Below, piece after piece: positions 7,697 through 16,900 of a stretch of DNA of 24,603 bases. Each line of letters starts with the position of its first letter. Within the stretch, counting starts at the first letter, position 1. The DNA comes from CAYVFC01 sp964450715 (GTDB lineage Bacteria; Myxococcota_A; Polyangia; Polyangiales; JAFGIB01). The notes beneath the pieces were generated by a model. That model saw only the letters and a list, made by a program, of their open reading frames with translations. It searched no databases and was not told the DNA's origin. The translations under genes and the position numbers were made by a program. The DNA lies in contig CAYVFC010000121.1 of the NCBI GenBank assembly GCA_964450715.1, positions 1 to 24,603 on the forward strand, in the 5' to 3' direction.

Positions 7697-9223
7697 TTAC
7701 TTCACGAAACCCAGCGGGTTTTCCGCGAGCCGTTTTTGCCAGGCGACCATCGCAGCATCGAGCTTTTTCGCGACATCGGGTCGCCGCTCGGCAAGGTTAT
7801 AGGCTTCGCCCGGATCGGTTTTCAGGTTGTGAAGCAGCGGCATGGGCCCGGTGGTGTGCTCGGAGAGAGGGCCGAGCTTCTTGTTGTTCGGCATGGGCCA
7901 GGTGTAGTGATTCACGTTGCGGAAGTACTTCCAGTCGCCGGAGCGTATGCCCTCCAGCTCGCCGTGGTGGTAGAAATAGAAGAGCTCGTGCGGCGACCTC
8001 ACGGCGTCGCCCCTCAGCAACGCGGTGATGTCCACGCCGTCAATGGTACGGTCTGGCGGCGGTGAAACGCCGGCGGCAGCCAGGCAGGTGGGAAAAAGGT
8101 CGATGTTCATGGCGGGCGCGGCGACCACGGAATTCGGCGGGATCACGCCGGGGTAGCGCGCGATGAACGGCACGCGATGACCGCCCTCGAAGCTCTGGCC
8201 TTTACGGCCCCGGTACGGGCCGGGGCTGCCCTGGTACCAGGGCCCGTTATCGCTGGTGAAGAAGACCAGGGTGTTTTCCGCCAGCCCGGTTCTGTCCAGT
8301 GCCGCCATGATCCGGCCCACGCTCCAGTCGATCTCCTGCACCACGTCGCCGTACAGCCCGGCATCTGACACGCCGGTGAACTCTTTCGACGCGAACAGGG
8401 GCCGATGCGGTAAGGTATGGGCGAAATAGAGAAAGAACGGGGTGTCGGCGCCGGCCTCGACGAACTTCACCGCCTCCCGCGTATACAGGCCCGTGAGCTT
8501 CGACTGGTCGGCGATATCCGCTTGCAGCTTCTTCTCGTTCCGGAAAAGCGGGAAAGGGTGCATGTCGTTGCTGTACGGCACGCCGAAATAGGAATCGAAG
8601 CCGTGCCGTACCGGATTGAAAGCCGGGTCGTGGCTGTAGTCGCCCAAGTGCCACTTGCCGATCATGCCCGTGCGGTAGCCGCCGGCCTTCAACGCCTCGG
8701 CCAGCGTTATCTCGTACGCGCTCATGCCCTGCGCGGCGTCGCGCGTGGCCAGGTCCATCAGGCCGAGCTTCCCGCTCAGGTAGCCGAGTCTGACGAAGAA
8801 TCCTCTCATAAACGAAATACGGCCCGGTTGCAGCGGCGTATCCAGCATCATGCGGGCGGGGTACCTGCCGGTGAGCAGACCCGCGCGCGACGGCGTGCAT
8901 ACGGCGTCGCAGGTGTGAAAATCGGTGAAGCGCACGCCTTGCTCGGCCAGCGAATCGATCTTCGGCGTATCGATGGCGGCCGAGCCGTAGCAGGAGAGAT
9001 CGCCGTAGCCCAGATCGTCCGCGTTGATGATGATGATGTTGGGGCGCGCGGCTCCGGCGGCGACCTTCAGGGCCGAACCGTCGGCCGCGCAGCCGGCAGG
9101 GTATTCCGGCGGCCGGGGGCGGGTGAGGTGGGAATAGGCGTAGCCGCCCGCGATGACAGCCGCGCCGCCCATGGCGGCGCGCTTCACGAACTTCCTGCGC
9201 GACAGCTTTTTATCTTTATCCAT
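7697..9223 (-). CDS. Tat-exported sulfatase of the arylsulfatase family
   Basis: A 508-residue type I sulfatase that hydrolyses sulfate esters. The N-terminus has a Tat signal (SRRKFVKRAA, then a hydrophobic stretch to about residue 30), so it acts outside the cytoplasm. The metal-binding D69 and D70 occur in NADDLGYGD. C109 in CTPSR (109-113) is the residue converted to formylglycine, followed by AGLLTGRYP. IGKWHLG, HTLPHRPL and FFTSDNGP supply the other active-site residues. The C-terminal domain includes the WKYFRN and DPGEAYNL segments. AAGGAG lies 8 nt before the ATG and overlaps the stop of the upstream ROK gene (15-bp gap), so the two are co-transcribed. Substrate unknown. No formylglycine-generating enzyme is in the window, so activation must come from elsewhere in the genome. 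Confidence 0.95.
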   Translation of the reverse strand: MDKDKKLSRRKFVKRAAMGGAAVIAGGYAYSHLTRPRPPEYPAGCAADGSALKVAAGAARPNIIIINADDLGYGDLSCYGSAAIDTPKIDSLAEQGVRFTDFHTCDAVCTPSRAGLLTGRYPARMMLDTPLQPGRISFMRGFFVRLGYLSGKLGLMDLATRDAAQGMSAYEITLAEALKAGGYRTGMIGKWHLGDYSHDPAFNPVRHGFDSYFGVPYSNDMHPFPLFRNEKKLQADIADQSKLTGLYTREAVKFVEAGADTPFFLYFAHTLPHRPLFASKEFTGVSDAGLYGDVVQEIDWSVGRIMAALDRTGLAENTLVFFTSDNGPWYQGSPGPYRGRKGQSFEGGHRVPFIARYPGVIPPNSVVAAPAMNIDLFPTCLAAAGVSPPPDRTIDGVDITALLRGDAVRSPHELFYFYHHGELEGIRSGDWKYFRNVNHYTWPMPNNKKLGPLSEHTTGPMPLLHNLKTDPGEAYNLAERRPDVAKKLDAAMVAWQKRLAENPLGFVK

Positions 9224-9238
9224 CTACTCGGGATCTCC

Positions 9239-10039
9239 TTACTCGCATTCCGACCGTTTGCCCAGGAAATCGGGGTTGTCGAAGACATGTTCGAGCGCCA
9301 GCAGCCCGGCGCCCAGAAGCGGCGCCTCCGTTCCGGTCATGGCGGCGAGGATCTCGCACGGCGCCCATCGCGCCGACAGCAGGTTCTGGCTGAGGTAGCG
9401 GCGAATCGGTGGGATCAACGTGTCGGCGAAGCGCGCGGCATAGCCGCCCAGGATGATCGCCTCGGGGTCGAGCAGGTTCGCGTAGTTCGCCAGTGCGACG
9501 GCGAGCCATCGGGCCGTCTCGCCCAGGACCTCGCGTGCAGCCGGGTCCTTGCCCCGGGCCAGAGCGTGCAGGGCGTCGAACACCGCGTCCGGATCCGCGC
9601 TGTCCGGCAGGGCGGAACGGAGCCGGCCCTGCGCACGGGCCACCAGCGCGTCGCGCCCGACCAGGGCTTCGAGGCAACCGCGGTTGCCGCAGGCGCAGAG
9701 CGGACCATCGGGTTGAACGACCGCGTGCCCCAGCTCGCCGCCGAAGCCGCGCGCGCCGCGGAACAGGGCCCCGTTCTGTACGACACCCGCACCCACGCCG
9801 ACCCCCAGGGTTACGAACAGGAAATCCACCGTTCCGTCGTCCTTGCCGGCCACGCCGGCACGCGCCGCACGCTCGGCAATGGCAGCGGCATTGGCCTCGT
9901 TGGCGAGCCCGACCAAGTCGTCGTAGCCGCTGGCATAGCGGCCCACCATGCAACCGATGAAGGGATGCTCGGCCAGATACCCGGAAAGGCCGGGGAAACC
10001 GAGCACGACCGGGCTCGGCCGGCCGCTGCGGTCGGGCAC
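9239..10039 (-). CDS. ROK-family protein lacking its N-terminus, probably a former sugar-responsive regulator
   Basis: The 266 residues match the later two thirds of ROK proteins: VVLGFPGLSGY, the hinge NEANAAAIAE, GVGVGAGVV, GARGFGGELGH, and the zinc motif CACGNRGCLEA. Missing are about 90-100 residues with the phosphate-binding DxGGT loop, plus any helix-turn-helix. ROK kinases have NDAN with a catalytic aspartate; here it is NEAN, as in many ROK regulators, so the ancestor was probably a repressor rather than a kinase. The start is a GTG at 10039 with no clear ribosome-binding site. Just upstream the sequence changes to a fragment of the unknown small gene on the other strand, so the 5' end was probably cut off by a rearrangement. 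It precedes the sulfatase, which it may once have regulated. Product is likely non-functional as it stands. Confidence 0.8.
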   Translation of the reverse strand: MPDRSGRPSPVVLGFPGLSGYLAEHPFIGCMVGRYASGYDDLVGLANEANAAAIAERAARAGVAGKDDGTVDFLFVTLGVGVGAGVVQNGALFRGARGFGGELGHAVVQPDGPLCACGNRGCLEALVGRDALVARAQGRLRSALPDSADPDAVFDALHALARGKDPAAREVLGETARWLAVALANYANLLDPEAIILGGYAARFADTLIPPIRRYLSQNLLSARWAPCEILAAMTGTEAPLLGAGLLALEHVFDNPDFLGKRSECE

Positions 10040-10040
10040 C

Positions 10041-10139
10041 TGCAGGGAGACGCTGAAGGACGGGGAGACCGAGCGGGCGGACCGTATCCTGGCCGCGGCG
10101 CTGCGGGAGTCGGCGAGGGTAGGTGGAGTGGACCGGTAG
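10041..10139 (+). pseudogene. C-terminal fragment of the small island protein seen at 7388-7618
   Basis: The plus-strand frame from 10041 to a TAG at 10137-10139 reads CRETLKDGETERADRIL followed by AAALRESARVGGVDR. It aligns with CREALWNGEMERADRIL of the gene ending at 7618. Many base differences between the two fall at third codon positions, as expected for diverged genes rather than a recent duplication. The earlier part of the gene is absent, and the sequence to the left is the truncated ROK gene read on the other strand. The junction at about 10040 therefore marks a recombination breakpoint that truncated both genes. Confidence 0.5.
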
Positions 10140-10372
10140 TGGGGCTCTCGTTCGTTCGGAAGCGAGGCCCGGGTAAACTGCCCTCCCGTTCGACTTCTTC
10201 GTTTTTTTAACGCAACCGACGTTCATTACGGACGATAACCTGAAGAAGACACGAACACCGCCTGCGACGCCGGCACTAGCCCTCTCGTCGGCCAAATCCG
10301 TTTGACTACATAAGGTCAGACTCCACGACAAAATATCGAGATCGCCAAGAAAAGATTGCGCGAGGTGACGAA

Positions 10373-10654
10373 ATGAATAAAACGGGTGGTAAGGAACTCG
10401 CCAAGAAGCTGGGGGTATCTCTCGCGCGAGGGATGGAGGCCGTTATCAAGGCCCAGTTGATCGACGCCGTCATAAAAGAAGCCGAACGCCGGAAGCTGAC
10501 TCACGCCGAGCTCGCGCGCAGGTCAGGGCTCTCACGCAGCGTCGTGACCGGTATTCTTGCGGGCAGTCTTCAAAAAGTTACGATCGACCGGTTACTTCGA
10601 CTCGTGGAAGCCGCGGACCTGGTTGCGGAGGTGAAGGTAAAGACGGCGGCGTAA
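10373..10654 (+). CDS. Orphan XRE-family HTH protein, antitoxin-like
   Basis: A 93-residue protein with a helix-turn-helix at about residues 40-85 (LTHAELARRSGLSRSVVTGIL, then TIDRLLRLVEAADL) and the short C-terminal strand VAEVKVKTAA. This layout is common in HigA2-like antitoxins and small phage-type regulators. The ATG at 10373 follows GAGGTG by 5 nt. No RelE/HigB-like toxin adjoins it on either side: upstream is 230 bp without a gene, downstream is repeat copy 2. It is either an orphan antitoxin left after loss of its toxin or a small island regulator. It is not closely similar in sequence to the XRE protein at 6361-6678. Confidence 0.82.
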   Translation: MNKTGGKELAKKLGVSLARGMEAVIKAQLIDAVIKEAERRKLTHAELARRSGLSRSVVTGILAGSLQKVTIDRLLRLVEAADLVAEVKVKTAA

Positions 10655-10695
10655 CGAAGAGTCGGTGCCCGGTTCGGAGTTGAACCAAGAGCGAA

Positions 10696-10764
10696 GGTGG
10701 AGGCGGCGGGAGTCTAACCCTAAAGAATGTATTCTATAATACGGCGATATCGCGCGACTTTTCC
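10696..10764. repeat. tmRNA 3'-end-like repeat copy 2 with conserved right flank
   Basis: The 19-base core is at 10696-10714. The next 50 bases resemble those after copy 3, with one single-base indel between the two. The shared flank contains CTATAA and a perfect 10-bp palindrome GCGATATCGC (10744-10753). Copy 1 shares only the core. On the minus strand both flanks carry a frame ending in E-K/R-S-x-D-I-A-x-L and a TAG, which hints at the end of a former gene. This looks like one end of an integrated element, with copies 2 and 3 derived from related elements. Confidence 0.6.
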
Positions 10765-10983
10765 GTACAAGGGTTCGACATCTCACCGTTTTTTACTTTC
10801 TATCGACAGCCCTACTCTCCCCTCCCGTCCCCCCCGAGTCATCCCCCGTTTTGGAGACGATTTGGAGACGCGACGGCGATAGTGGCGGCGGTCTCCCTTC
10901 CCGCGCCCGTCTGCGAACCCGGACGTCTCCAAGAATGAGGCCAGTCTCGCCGGGGGGGGGGGTTCGCGCTCGTCATTGGTCCG
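10765..10983. other. Junction DNA before the IS66 fragment, with a G11 run
   Basis: No gene seen. The stretch holds several GGAGAC/GTCTCC copies, a C7-type run near 10830 and an uninterrupted run of eleven G (10952-10962). The G run lies 21 bp before the open frame of the transposase fragment. It may be a slippage-prone site or an assembly weak spot. Nothing recognisable as the N-terminus of an IS66 transposase was found here in any frame. Confidence 0.4.
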
Positions 10984-11727
10984 ATGTACCGATGGGCGGC
11001 CGGTCCCGGTCGAACCGCGGAGCCTGAAAACAGCCAGGTTGGACCGCTCCCCACGGGCGCCGAGAAGATCAGAATCGCGCACGAGTCGCTTCAAAGCGGG
11101 GCCTGTTTTCCCGAGTGCGACAAGGGCAAGGTGTACCTGCAAAAGGAGCCGGCGGTGATGGTGCGGATCAGGGGGATGGCTCCACTGGGTGCGACGGTAT
11201 ATGAGCGCGAGCGCTTCCGCTGCAACCTGTGCGGGAAGGTGTTCACGGCGGCGGCGCCCGAGGGAGTGGGCGAGGACAAGTACGACGAGACCGCGGCGGC
11301 AATGATCGCGCTGCTCAAGTACGGAGCCGGCCTGCCCTTCAACCGCATCGAGAAGCTGCAGAAAGGCCTGGGTATCCCCATGCCCGCGTCGGTGCAGTGG
11401 GAGTTGGTGGCGGGCGCGGCCGAAAAGACGACACCCGCCTACGAGGAGATCGTCCGCCAGGGGGCCCAGGGGACAGTGGTGCACAACGACGATACCACGA
11501 TGAAGATCCTCGAGATCGAGAGACAGGCCAAACGCGATGCCATGGAAGGCAAGGATGCCGGCGAGCGTACCGGGGTGTTCACCACGGGGATCGTATCGGT
11601 GGGCTCGGGGCACCGCATCGCGCTGTTCTTCACCGGGCGCAAGCATGCGGGAGAAAATCTTGAAAGCGTGCTGGCCAAGCGGTCCGAGCAGCTCGGACCG
11701 CCGATCCATCTAGAAGCCATTTCATAA
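10984..11727 (+). pseudogene. tnpC: IS66-family transposase TnpC, truncated at both ends
   Basis: The 247-residue frame matches the middle of IS66 transposases. From about residue 26 it reads TGAEKIRIAHESLQSG, then a zinc-binding region (CFPECDKGKVY and RFRCNLCGKVFTA), then LKYGAGLPFNRIEKLQ, PASVQWELV, and the first DDE-triad aspartate in VVHNDDTTMKIL. It goes on through GVFTTGIVS and ALFFTGRKHAGENL, then stops at PPIHLEAIS. The remaining catalytic residues and about half of a normal-length protein (roughly 500 residues) are missing. The first 25 residues and the upstream DNA do not match the family. No tnpA/tnpB partner or terminal repeat is visible. It is a dead relic, directly followed by a resolvase relic. 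Confidence 0.85.
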
Positions 11728-11735
11728 ATACTCCC

Positions 11736-12056
11736 GTCGTCTTTCGGGCGGGGCGACGCGGGCTGCGATCGTTACGCGAATCGATCGACACCACCACGCC
11801 CGCGGCCAAACTCACCTTCCACGTATTCTGCGCGCTTGCGTAATTCGAAAGAGATGTCGTGCGCGAGCGCACCCGGGCCGGCCTGCTGGCCGCCCGACAG
11901 CGCGGTAAAACGCCTGGCCGTCCTCGCTCGCTCAGCCCCTCTCAAGTCCAGATGGCGCGAACCATGCTCGCGAACCCGAGCCTGTCCGCCCGCCAGGTCG
12001 CCGCGCAGCTCGGCGTGCACCGCTCCACGCTGTACCGCAGTCTCGCTCTCCGGTAG
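11736..12056 (+). pseudogene. Serine resolvase/invertase, C-terminal remnant with an internal stop
   Basis: In one frame the translation reads GLRSLRESIDTTTPAAKLTF, HVFCALA, a TAA at 11841-11843, then FERDVVRERTRAGLLAARQ and GRPRSLSPSQVQMARTMLA, ending with the helix-turn-helix LSARQVAAQLGVHRSTLYRSL. This is the second half of a Tn3-type serine recombinase. The usual text at the stop is ALAEFERD, so a GAA codon has probably become TAA. The catalytic serine domain is absent. The intact part after the stop, about 65 residues with its DNA-binding domain, could still be made. It probably belongs to a decayed transposon that brought or damaged the neighbouring metal operon. Confidence 0.82.
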
Positions 12057-12246
12057 CCACCGCCCGCGCGCCGAAAATCCGACAACCGGCGCCGCAGAGG
12101 ACCGAAATCCGGCTTTTTGCACGCTTGCCGGAAGCACACGGAGGAGCAACGCCGCTATTCGGCGCCGAAGACCGCCGCAAAACGCTCAAAATCTACTGGT
12201 CGCGGCACTAGGGCGAGCCGAGAGCGGTTCTGTTGTCCGCGATACG

Positions 12247-12298
12247 GAGTATTGCGAAGATCCTCTCTTGTGAGACATCCCTGGGTTGAGCAATACTC
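12247..12298. repeat. Inverted repeat upstream of the copper operon
   Basis: GAGTATTGC (12247-12255) and GCAATACTC (12290-12298) are perfect 9-base inverted repeats with 34 bases between, and AATACT repeats directly at 12293 and 12300. It lies in the 230-bp stretch between the resolvase relic and the first gene remnant of the efflux operon. It could be a transposon end, an operator or chance. No copper-responsive operator that I can name was recognised. Confidence 0.35.
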
Positions 12299-12330
12299 AA
12301 TACTTACAAAACGTTGCGTCCACGAACCTC

Positions 12331-12552
12331 ATGGCACGTAGCTTGCATTTGTCTTCCGACAGGGCCGCGCTCGAGGCCACCCTGGCGGCCTACCAGTCGG
12401 ACATGGCCGACTTCGCATCGCTGTACCAGGCCGAGCTTCAGCGGCTCGAGCTCGAACGCGCGGCCCGAATCGCCCGGGCCGCCACCCGCATAGAGCGCAT
12501 CCGGGTAGAGGCAGCGGCGGGCATCGCATTGGACGAGAAAGAAGGGAGGTGA
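12331..12552 (+). pseudogene. C-terminal remnant of a CusC/TolC-like outer-membrane factor
   Basis: About 73 residues remain: ALEATLAAYQSDMADFASLY, then QAELQRLELERAARIAR and a final helix ending DEKEGR. This matches the last coiled helices of outer-membrane efflux proteins, whose usual pattern is ALxAYxxGxxDFxxLLxAQ followed by LELELxxxRA. A full protein has about 400-480 residues, so more than 80 per cent is missing. The remnant sits where cusC normally does, just before cusB. The GGGAGG that serves cusB overlaps its last codons, so translational coupling was retained. Upstream DNA is transposon debris, which explains the loss. Confidence 0.68.
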
Positions 12553-12556
12553 GGTG

Positions 12557-13963
12557 ATGGTGACGCCAGCAAAGAAACGGACGGGACTCATCGTTACCGG
12601 TCTGGCAATAGCGGCGGTAACCGGGCTTACAGCCGGTATCCGGTGGGAGCCTGTCGGGCTGGAGCTCTTCCTTCTTCCTTCCGCCAGGGCCCAAGAGACC
12701 TTCTATACCTGCCCCATGCACCCGACCATCGTGCAGGACAGGCCGGGCACCTGCCCCATCTGCGGCATGGACCTGGTCGAGAAGAAGGCCCCGGCTCTCC
12801 CCGATTCCAGGGCGAAGAGGGAGAAGTCCGCAAAGCGGAGGATCAAGCACTGGGTCGCGCCCATGGATCCCACCTATATCCGCGACAAGCCAGGCGAGTC
12901 CCCAATGGGCATGGACCTGGTTCCTGTCTACGAAGGGGAAGTGGAGGCCAAGGGCGTTCCAGGTACGGTCACCGTGGACCCGGTGATGGTGCAGAACATG
13001 GGCGTGCGGGTAGCCGGGGTCGAGCGGGGCGCGATATCGCGACGGGTGAGGACCATCGGCGAGGTAGACGTGGCCGAGGACCAGCTCTCGGTGGTCAACC
13101 TGCGTTTCTCGGGCTGGATCGAGAAGATCTACGTCGATCAGACCGGGCAAGCGGTCCGGCAGGGACAGGCGCTGTTCTCCATCTACTCGCCGGAGTTGGT
13201 GGCGGCGCTGAAGGAATTCCTCATCGCCTACAATGCGGGCGGATCTGAAAGCGACCTGGCCCGGGCCGCAGTCGAAAGGGTGCGCCTGTGGGGCATCCCG
13301 CAAGCGACTCTGGATGAGGTCGCTGGCAAACAGAACGTGAGCCGGACGACTGTCATCCGCGCGCCGCGCGGCGGCTACGTGCTGCACAAGAACGTGGTGG
13401 AGGGGGCGAGGGTCGTGGCCGGGACCGATCTGTATCGGATAGGCAACCTGAAGACAATCTGGGTCAACGCGGAGGTCTACGAGTTCGACGCGCCCTGGAT
13501 CCGCGTGGGGCAGCAGGCGAGCATGGAGCTCTCCTACCAGCGCGGACGTACCTTTGCGGGCACGGTCAATTACATCTACCCCACCCTGAACAAGAAGAGC
13601 CGTACCTTGACCGTGCGCCTAAAGTTCGAGAACCCGGGCATCGAGCTCAAGCCCGGCATGTTCGCCACCGTCCGCATCGAGGCGCAGCGCAAGCAAGGCG
13701 TGCTGCTCATCCCTACCGAGGCCATCATCCACTCGGGGGAGCGTCAACTGGTCTTCACCACGCGAGAGGTCGGCAAGTACCAACCGCGAGAGATCATCAC
13801 CGGGCTGGTGGGCGACGGACACCTGACCGAGGTCCTCTCGGGGCTGAGGGAAGGCGAGACGGTGGTGACCTCCGGGCAGTTTTTGCTCGACTCGGAATCG
13901 CAGCTGCAGGAGGCGGTGCAGAAGCTCACGGAGAAGAGGCTACAGGTCAAGGGAGGACGATGA
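12557..13963 (+). CDS. cusB: Copper/silver efflux periplasmic adaptor with N-terminal metal-binding motifs
   Basis: Membrane-fusion protein linking the RND pump to an outer-membrane channel; 468 residues from the ATG at 12557, which has GGGAGG 7 nt upstream (a GTG at 12554 is possible). A hydrophobic N-terminal segment (about 10-30) serves as signal or anchor. A heavy-metal-binding motif follows: YTCPMHP and GTCPICGMDL (C52, M54, H55, C66, C69, M71). A second, cysteine-less version is HWVAPMDPTYIRDKPG with SPMGMDLVPVYE, common in CusB relatives. Barrel-sandwich and beta-barrel parts follow (GWIEKIYVDQTGQAVRQGQ, FSIYSPEL, IRAPRGGYV, LKPGMFATVRIE). The stop overlaps the cusA start as ATGA. The metal motifs and the partner pump indicate Cu(I)/Ag(I). 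Confidence 0.94.
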   Translation: MVTPAKKRTGLIVTGLAIAAVTGLTAGIRWEPVGLELFLLPSARAQETFYTCPMHPTIVQDRPGTCPICGMDLVEKKAPALPDSRAKREKSAKRRIKHWVAPMDPTYIRDKPGESPMGMDLVPVYEGEVEAKGVPGTVTVDPVMVQNMGVRVAGVERGAISRRVRTIGEVDVAEDQLSVVNLRFSGWIEKIYVDQTGQAVRQGQALFSIYSPELVAALKEFLIAYNAGGSESDLARAAVERVRLWGIPQATLDEVAGKQNVSRTTVIRAPRGGYVLHKNVVEGARVVAGTDLYRIGNLKTIWVNAEVYEFDAPWIRVGQQASMELSYQRGRTFAGTVNYIYPTLNKKSRTLTVRLKFENPGIELKPGMFATVRIEAQRKQGVLLIPTEAIIHSGERQLVFTTREVGKYQPREIITGLVGDGHLTEVLSGLREGETVVTSGQFLLDSESQLQEAVQKLTEKRLQVKGGR

Positions 13964-16900
13964 TCGAACGGATCATAGAGGGCAGCGTCAGGAATCGATT
14001 CTTGGTGGCCGTGGTCACGGGAATCGTGATGGCGGCCGGCGTATGGGCCATGCGTAACACGCCTGTAGACGCCATCCCCGATCTGTCCGACGTCCAGGTC
14101 ATCGTCTTCACCGAGTACTCGGGGCAGGCGCCTCAGGTGGTCGAGGACCAGGTCACCTACCCGCTGACCACTGCCATGCTCTCGGTCCCCCACGCCAGGA
14201 CCGTGCGGGGCTACTCCTTTTTCGGCTTCTCGATGGTCTACGTCATCTTCGAGGACGGGACCGATCTCTACTGGGCGCGCTCCCGGGTGCTGGAGTACCT
14301 GAACTTCGTCCAGGGCCGTCTTCCGCGGGGCGTCACCCCGCAGCTTGGCCCGGACGCGACCGGGGTGGGCTGGGTCTACATGTACTCGCTGACCTCGGAT
14401 CGCCACGACCTCTCCCAGTTACGCTCCATCCAGGACTGGTACTTGCGCTACGAGCTGATGAGCCTGCCGGGCGTGGCCGAGGTGGCCTCGGCCGGCGGAT
14501 TCGTCAAGCAGTATCAGGTGGAGGTCGATCCGGAGAAGCTCCGCGCTTTCGATCTTTCCCTGGATGCGGTGAACAGCGCCATCAAGCGCTCCAACATCGA
14601 CGTGGGAGGCCGCTTGCTGGAAATGGGGGAGACCGAATTCATGGTGAGGGGCAAGGGCTATGTCACCTCACTAGAGGATCTGGAGAATGTCCCGGTGGGC
14701 GTGGACAAACAGACCCACACGCCGATCATGCTGGCCCAGGTCGCCACCATACAGCTGGGACCGGAGATCCGCCGCGGGGTCATCGAGCTCAACGGCAAGG
14801 GCGAGGCCGTGGCGGGCATCGTGGTCATGCGTTTCGGCGAGAACGCTCTGGAAGTGATCGAACGGGTCGAGGCTCGCCTGAAAGAGCTGGAGTCCGGGCT
14901 CGCCGAGGGAGTGAAGATCCACACCTCCTACGATCGCTCCGACCTGATCCTGCGCGCCATCGACACGCTGAAGAGCAAGCTCGGCCAGGAAATGGCGGTG
15001 GTGGCGTTGATCATCATCGTATTCCTCCTGCATCTCCCCTCCGCCTTCGTAGCTCTCTTCACCCTGCCGGTGGGGATCCTGGTGAGCTTCGTCATCATGA
15101 AGCTGCTGGGAATCAACGCCAACATCATGAGCCTGGGAGGGATCGCCATCGCCATCGGGGTGATGGTGGACGCCTCGGTGGTCATGGTGGAGAACCTGCA
15201 CAAGCACAAGGAGCGCGACCGGGGGCTCAAGCAGGCGGACTTGGTCATTCGGGCATCGAAAGAGGTCGGCCCCGCGCTCTTCTTCTCGCTTCTCATCGTG
15301 ACCGTGAGCTTCTTGCCGGTGTTCACGCTGCAGCAGCAGGAAGGAAGGCTCTTCGCGCCGCTGGCCTATACCAAGACCTTTGCCATGGCGGCGTCGGCCG
15401 TGCTCGCCATCACCATCATACCGGTGCTGATGGTCTATTTCGTCCGCGGCAAGGTGGTGAGCGAGGCCCGGAACCCCCTCAGCCGGTTTTTCATCTGGGT
15501 ATACCGCCCCCTCATCCGCGCCGTGCTCCGCTTCCCCAAGACGACGCTCCTGCTGGTGCTGGCGCTTCTCGCAGCCACCTGGTTCCCCTACTCCCGACTG
15601 GGAAGCGAGTTCATGCCGCCGCTCAACGAGGGTGATCTGCTCTACATGCCCACCACACCGCCGGGCATCAGCATAACCAAGGCCAAGGAGCTTTTACAGC
15701 AGACCGACAAGATCATCGCCAGCCATCCGCAGGTTGCCCACGTGCTGGGCAAGGTGGGGCGCGCGGAGACGGCGACCGATCCGGCTCCGCTCTCGATGAT
15801 CGAGACCACCATCATCCTAAAGCCGAAGGAGCAGTGGCCCGAGGGCAAGACCATCGAGGACATCATCAGGGAACTGGACAGGATGGTTCAGTTCCCCGGG
15901 CTCACCAACGCCTGGACCATGCCCATCAAGACGCGCATCGACATGCTGGCCACCGGTATCAAGACGCCTGTCGGGATCAAACTGATGGGTCCGGATCTGA
16001 AACAGCTATCCGAGATCGGCCAGAAGATCGAGGCCGTAGTGCGGCGCGTGAAGGGCACGCTCTCCGTCTACTCGGAACGGGTGGTAGGCGGCAACTTCGT
16101 CGACATCCGCATACGCAGGCAGGACGCGGCGCGCTTCGGCCTGACGGTGGCGGACGTGCAGGAGGTCGTGCGCAGCGCCATCGGCGGCATGAACGTGAGC
16201 TGGACCGTAGAGGGGCTGGAGCGCTACCCCATCAACGTACGCTACCCGCGCGAGTTGCGCTCGGACCTGGAAAAGCTGAGACAGGTCGCCGTGCCCACGC
16301 CCATGGGCCATGCCGTGGCGCTGGGACAGGTGTCGGATATCGAGGTGGTCAAGGGCGCACCCTCCATCAAGAGCGAAAACGCGCGCCCGACGGCCTGGAT
16401 CTACGTCGACCTGGAGAGCTCGGACCTGGGTGGTTACGTGCGCCGCGCCCGCGACGAGGTGGCCCGACAGGTCCAGCTTCCGCCGGGCGTCTCCCTGGTC
16501 TGGTCGGGGCAATACGAGTACATGGAGCGGGCCAACCAGCGCCTGCAGGTGGTGGTGCCGCTGACCCTGGCCATCATCTTCCTGCTCCTTTACCTGCACT
16601 TCCGCAATGCCACGGAGACGCTAGTGGTCATGCTCACGCTCCCCTTCGCACTGGTGGGCGGCGTGTGGCTGATGTTCTTCGCCGGCTACAACCTCTCGGT
16701 GGCCGTGGCCGTCGGGTTCATCGCCCTGGCCGGGCTGGCCGCGGAGACCGGCGTGGTCATGCTGGTCTACCTGGACGAGACCTACGATCGCTGGAAGCGA
16801 GAGGGGCGTCTGAAAACGCTGTCCGACCTGAAACAGGTCATCATGGAGGGGGCGGTGGACCGCGTCCGACCCAAGCTGATGACGGTGGCGACTACGATGA

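Noticed and set aside
8417..10210. Plus-strand open frame of 597 codons opposite the sulfatase and ROK genes
   Set aside because: It is antisense to the clear sulfatase and ROK motifs and shows no family of its own. Only its last part overlaps the small gene fragment, which is in another frame.
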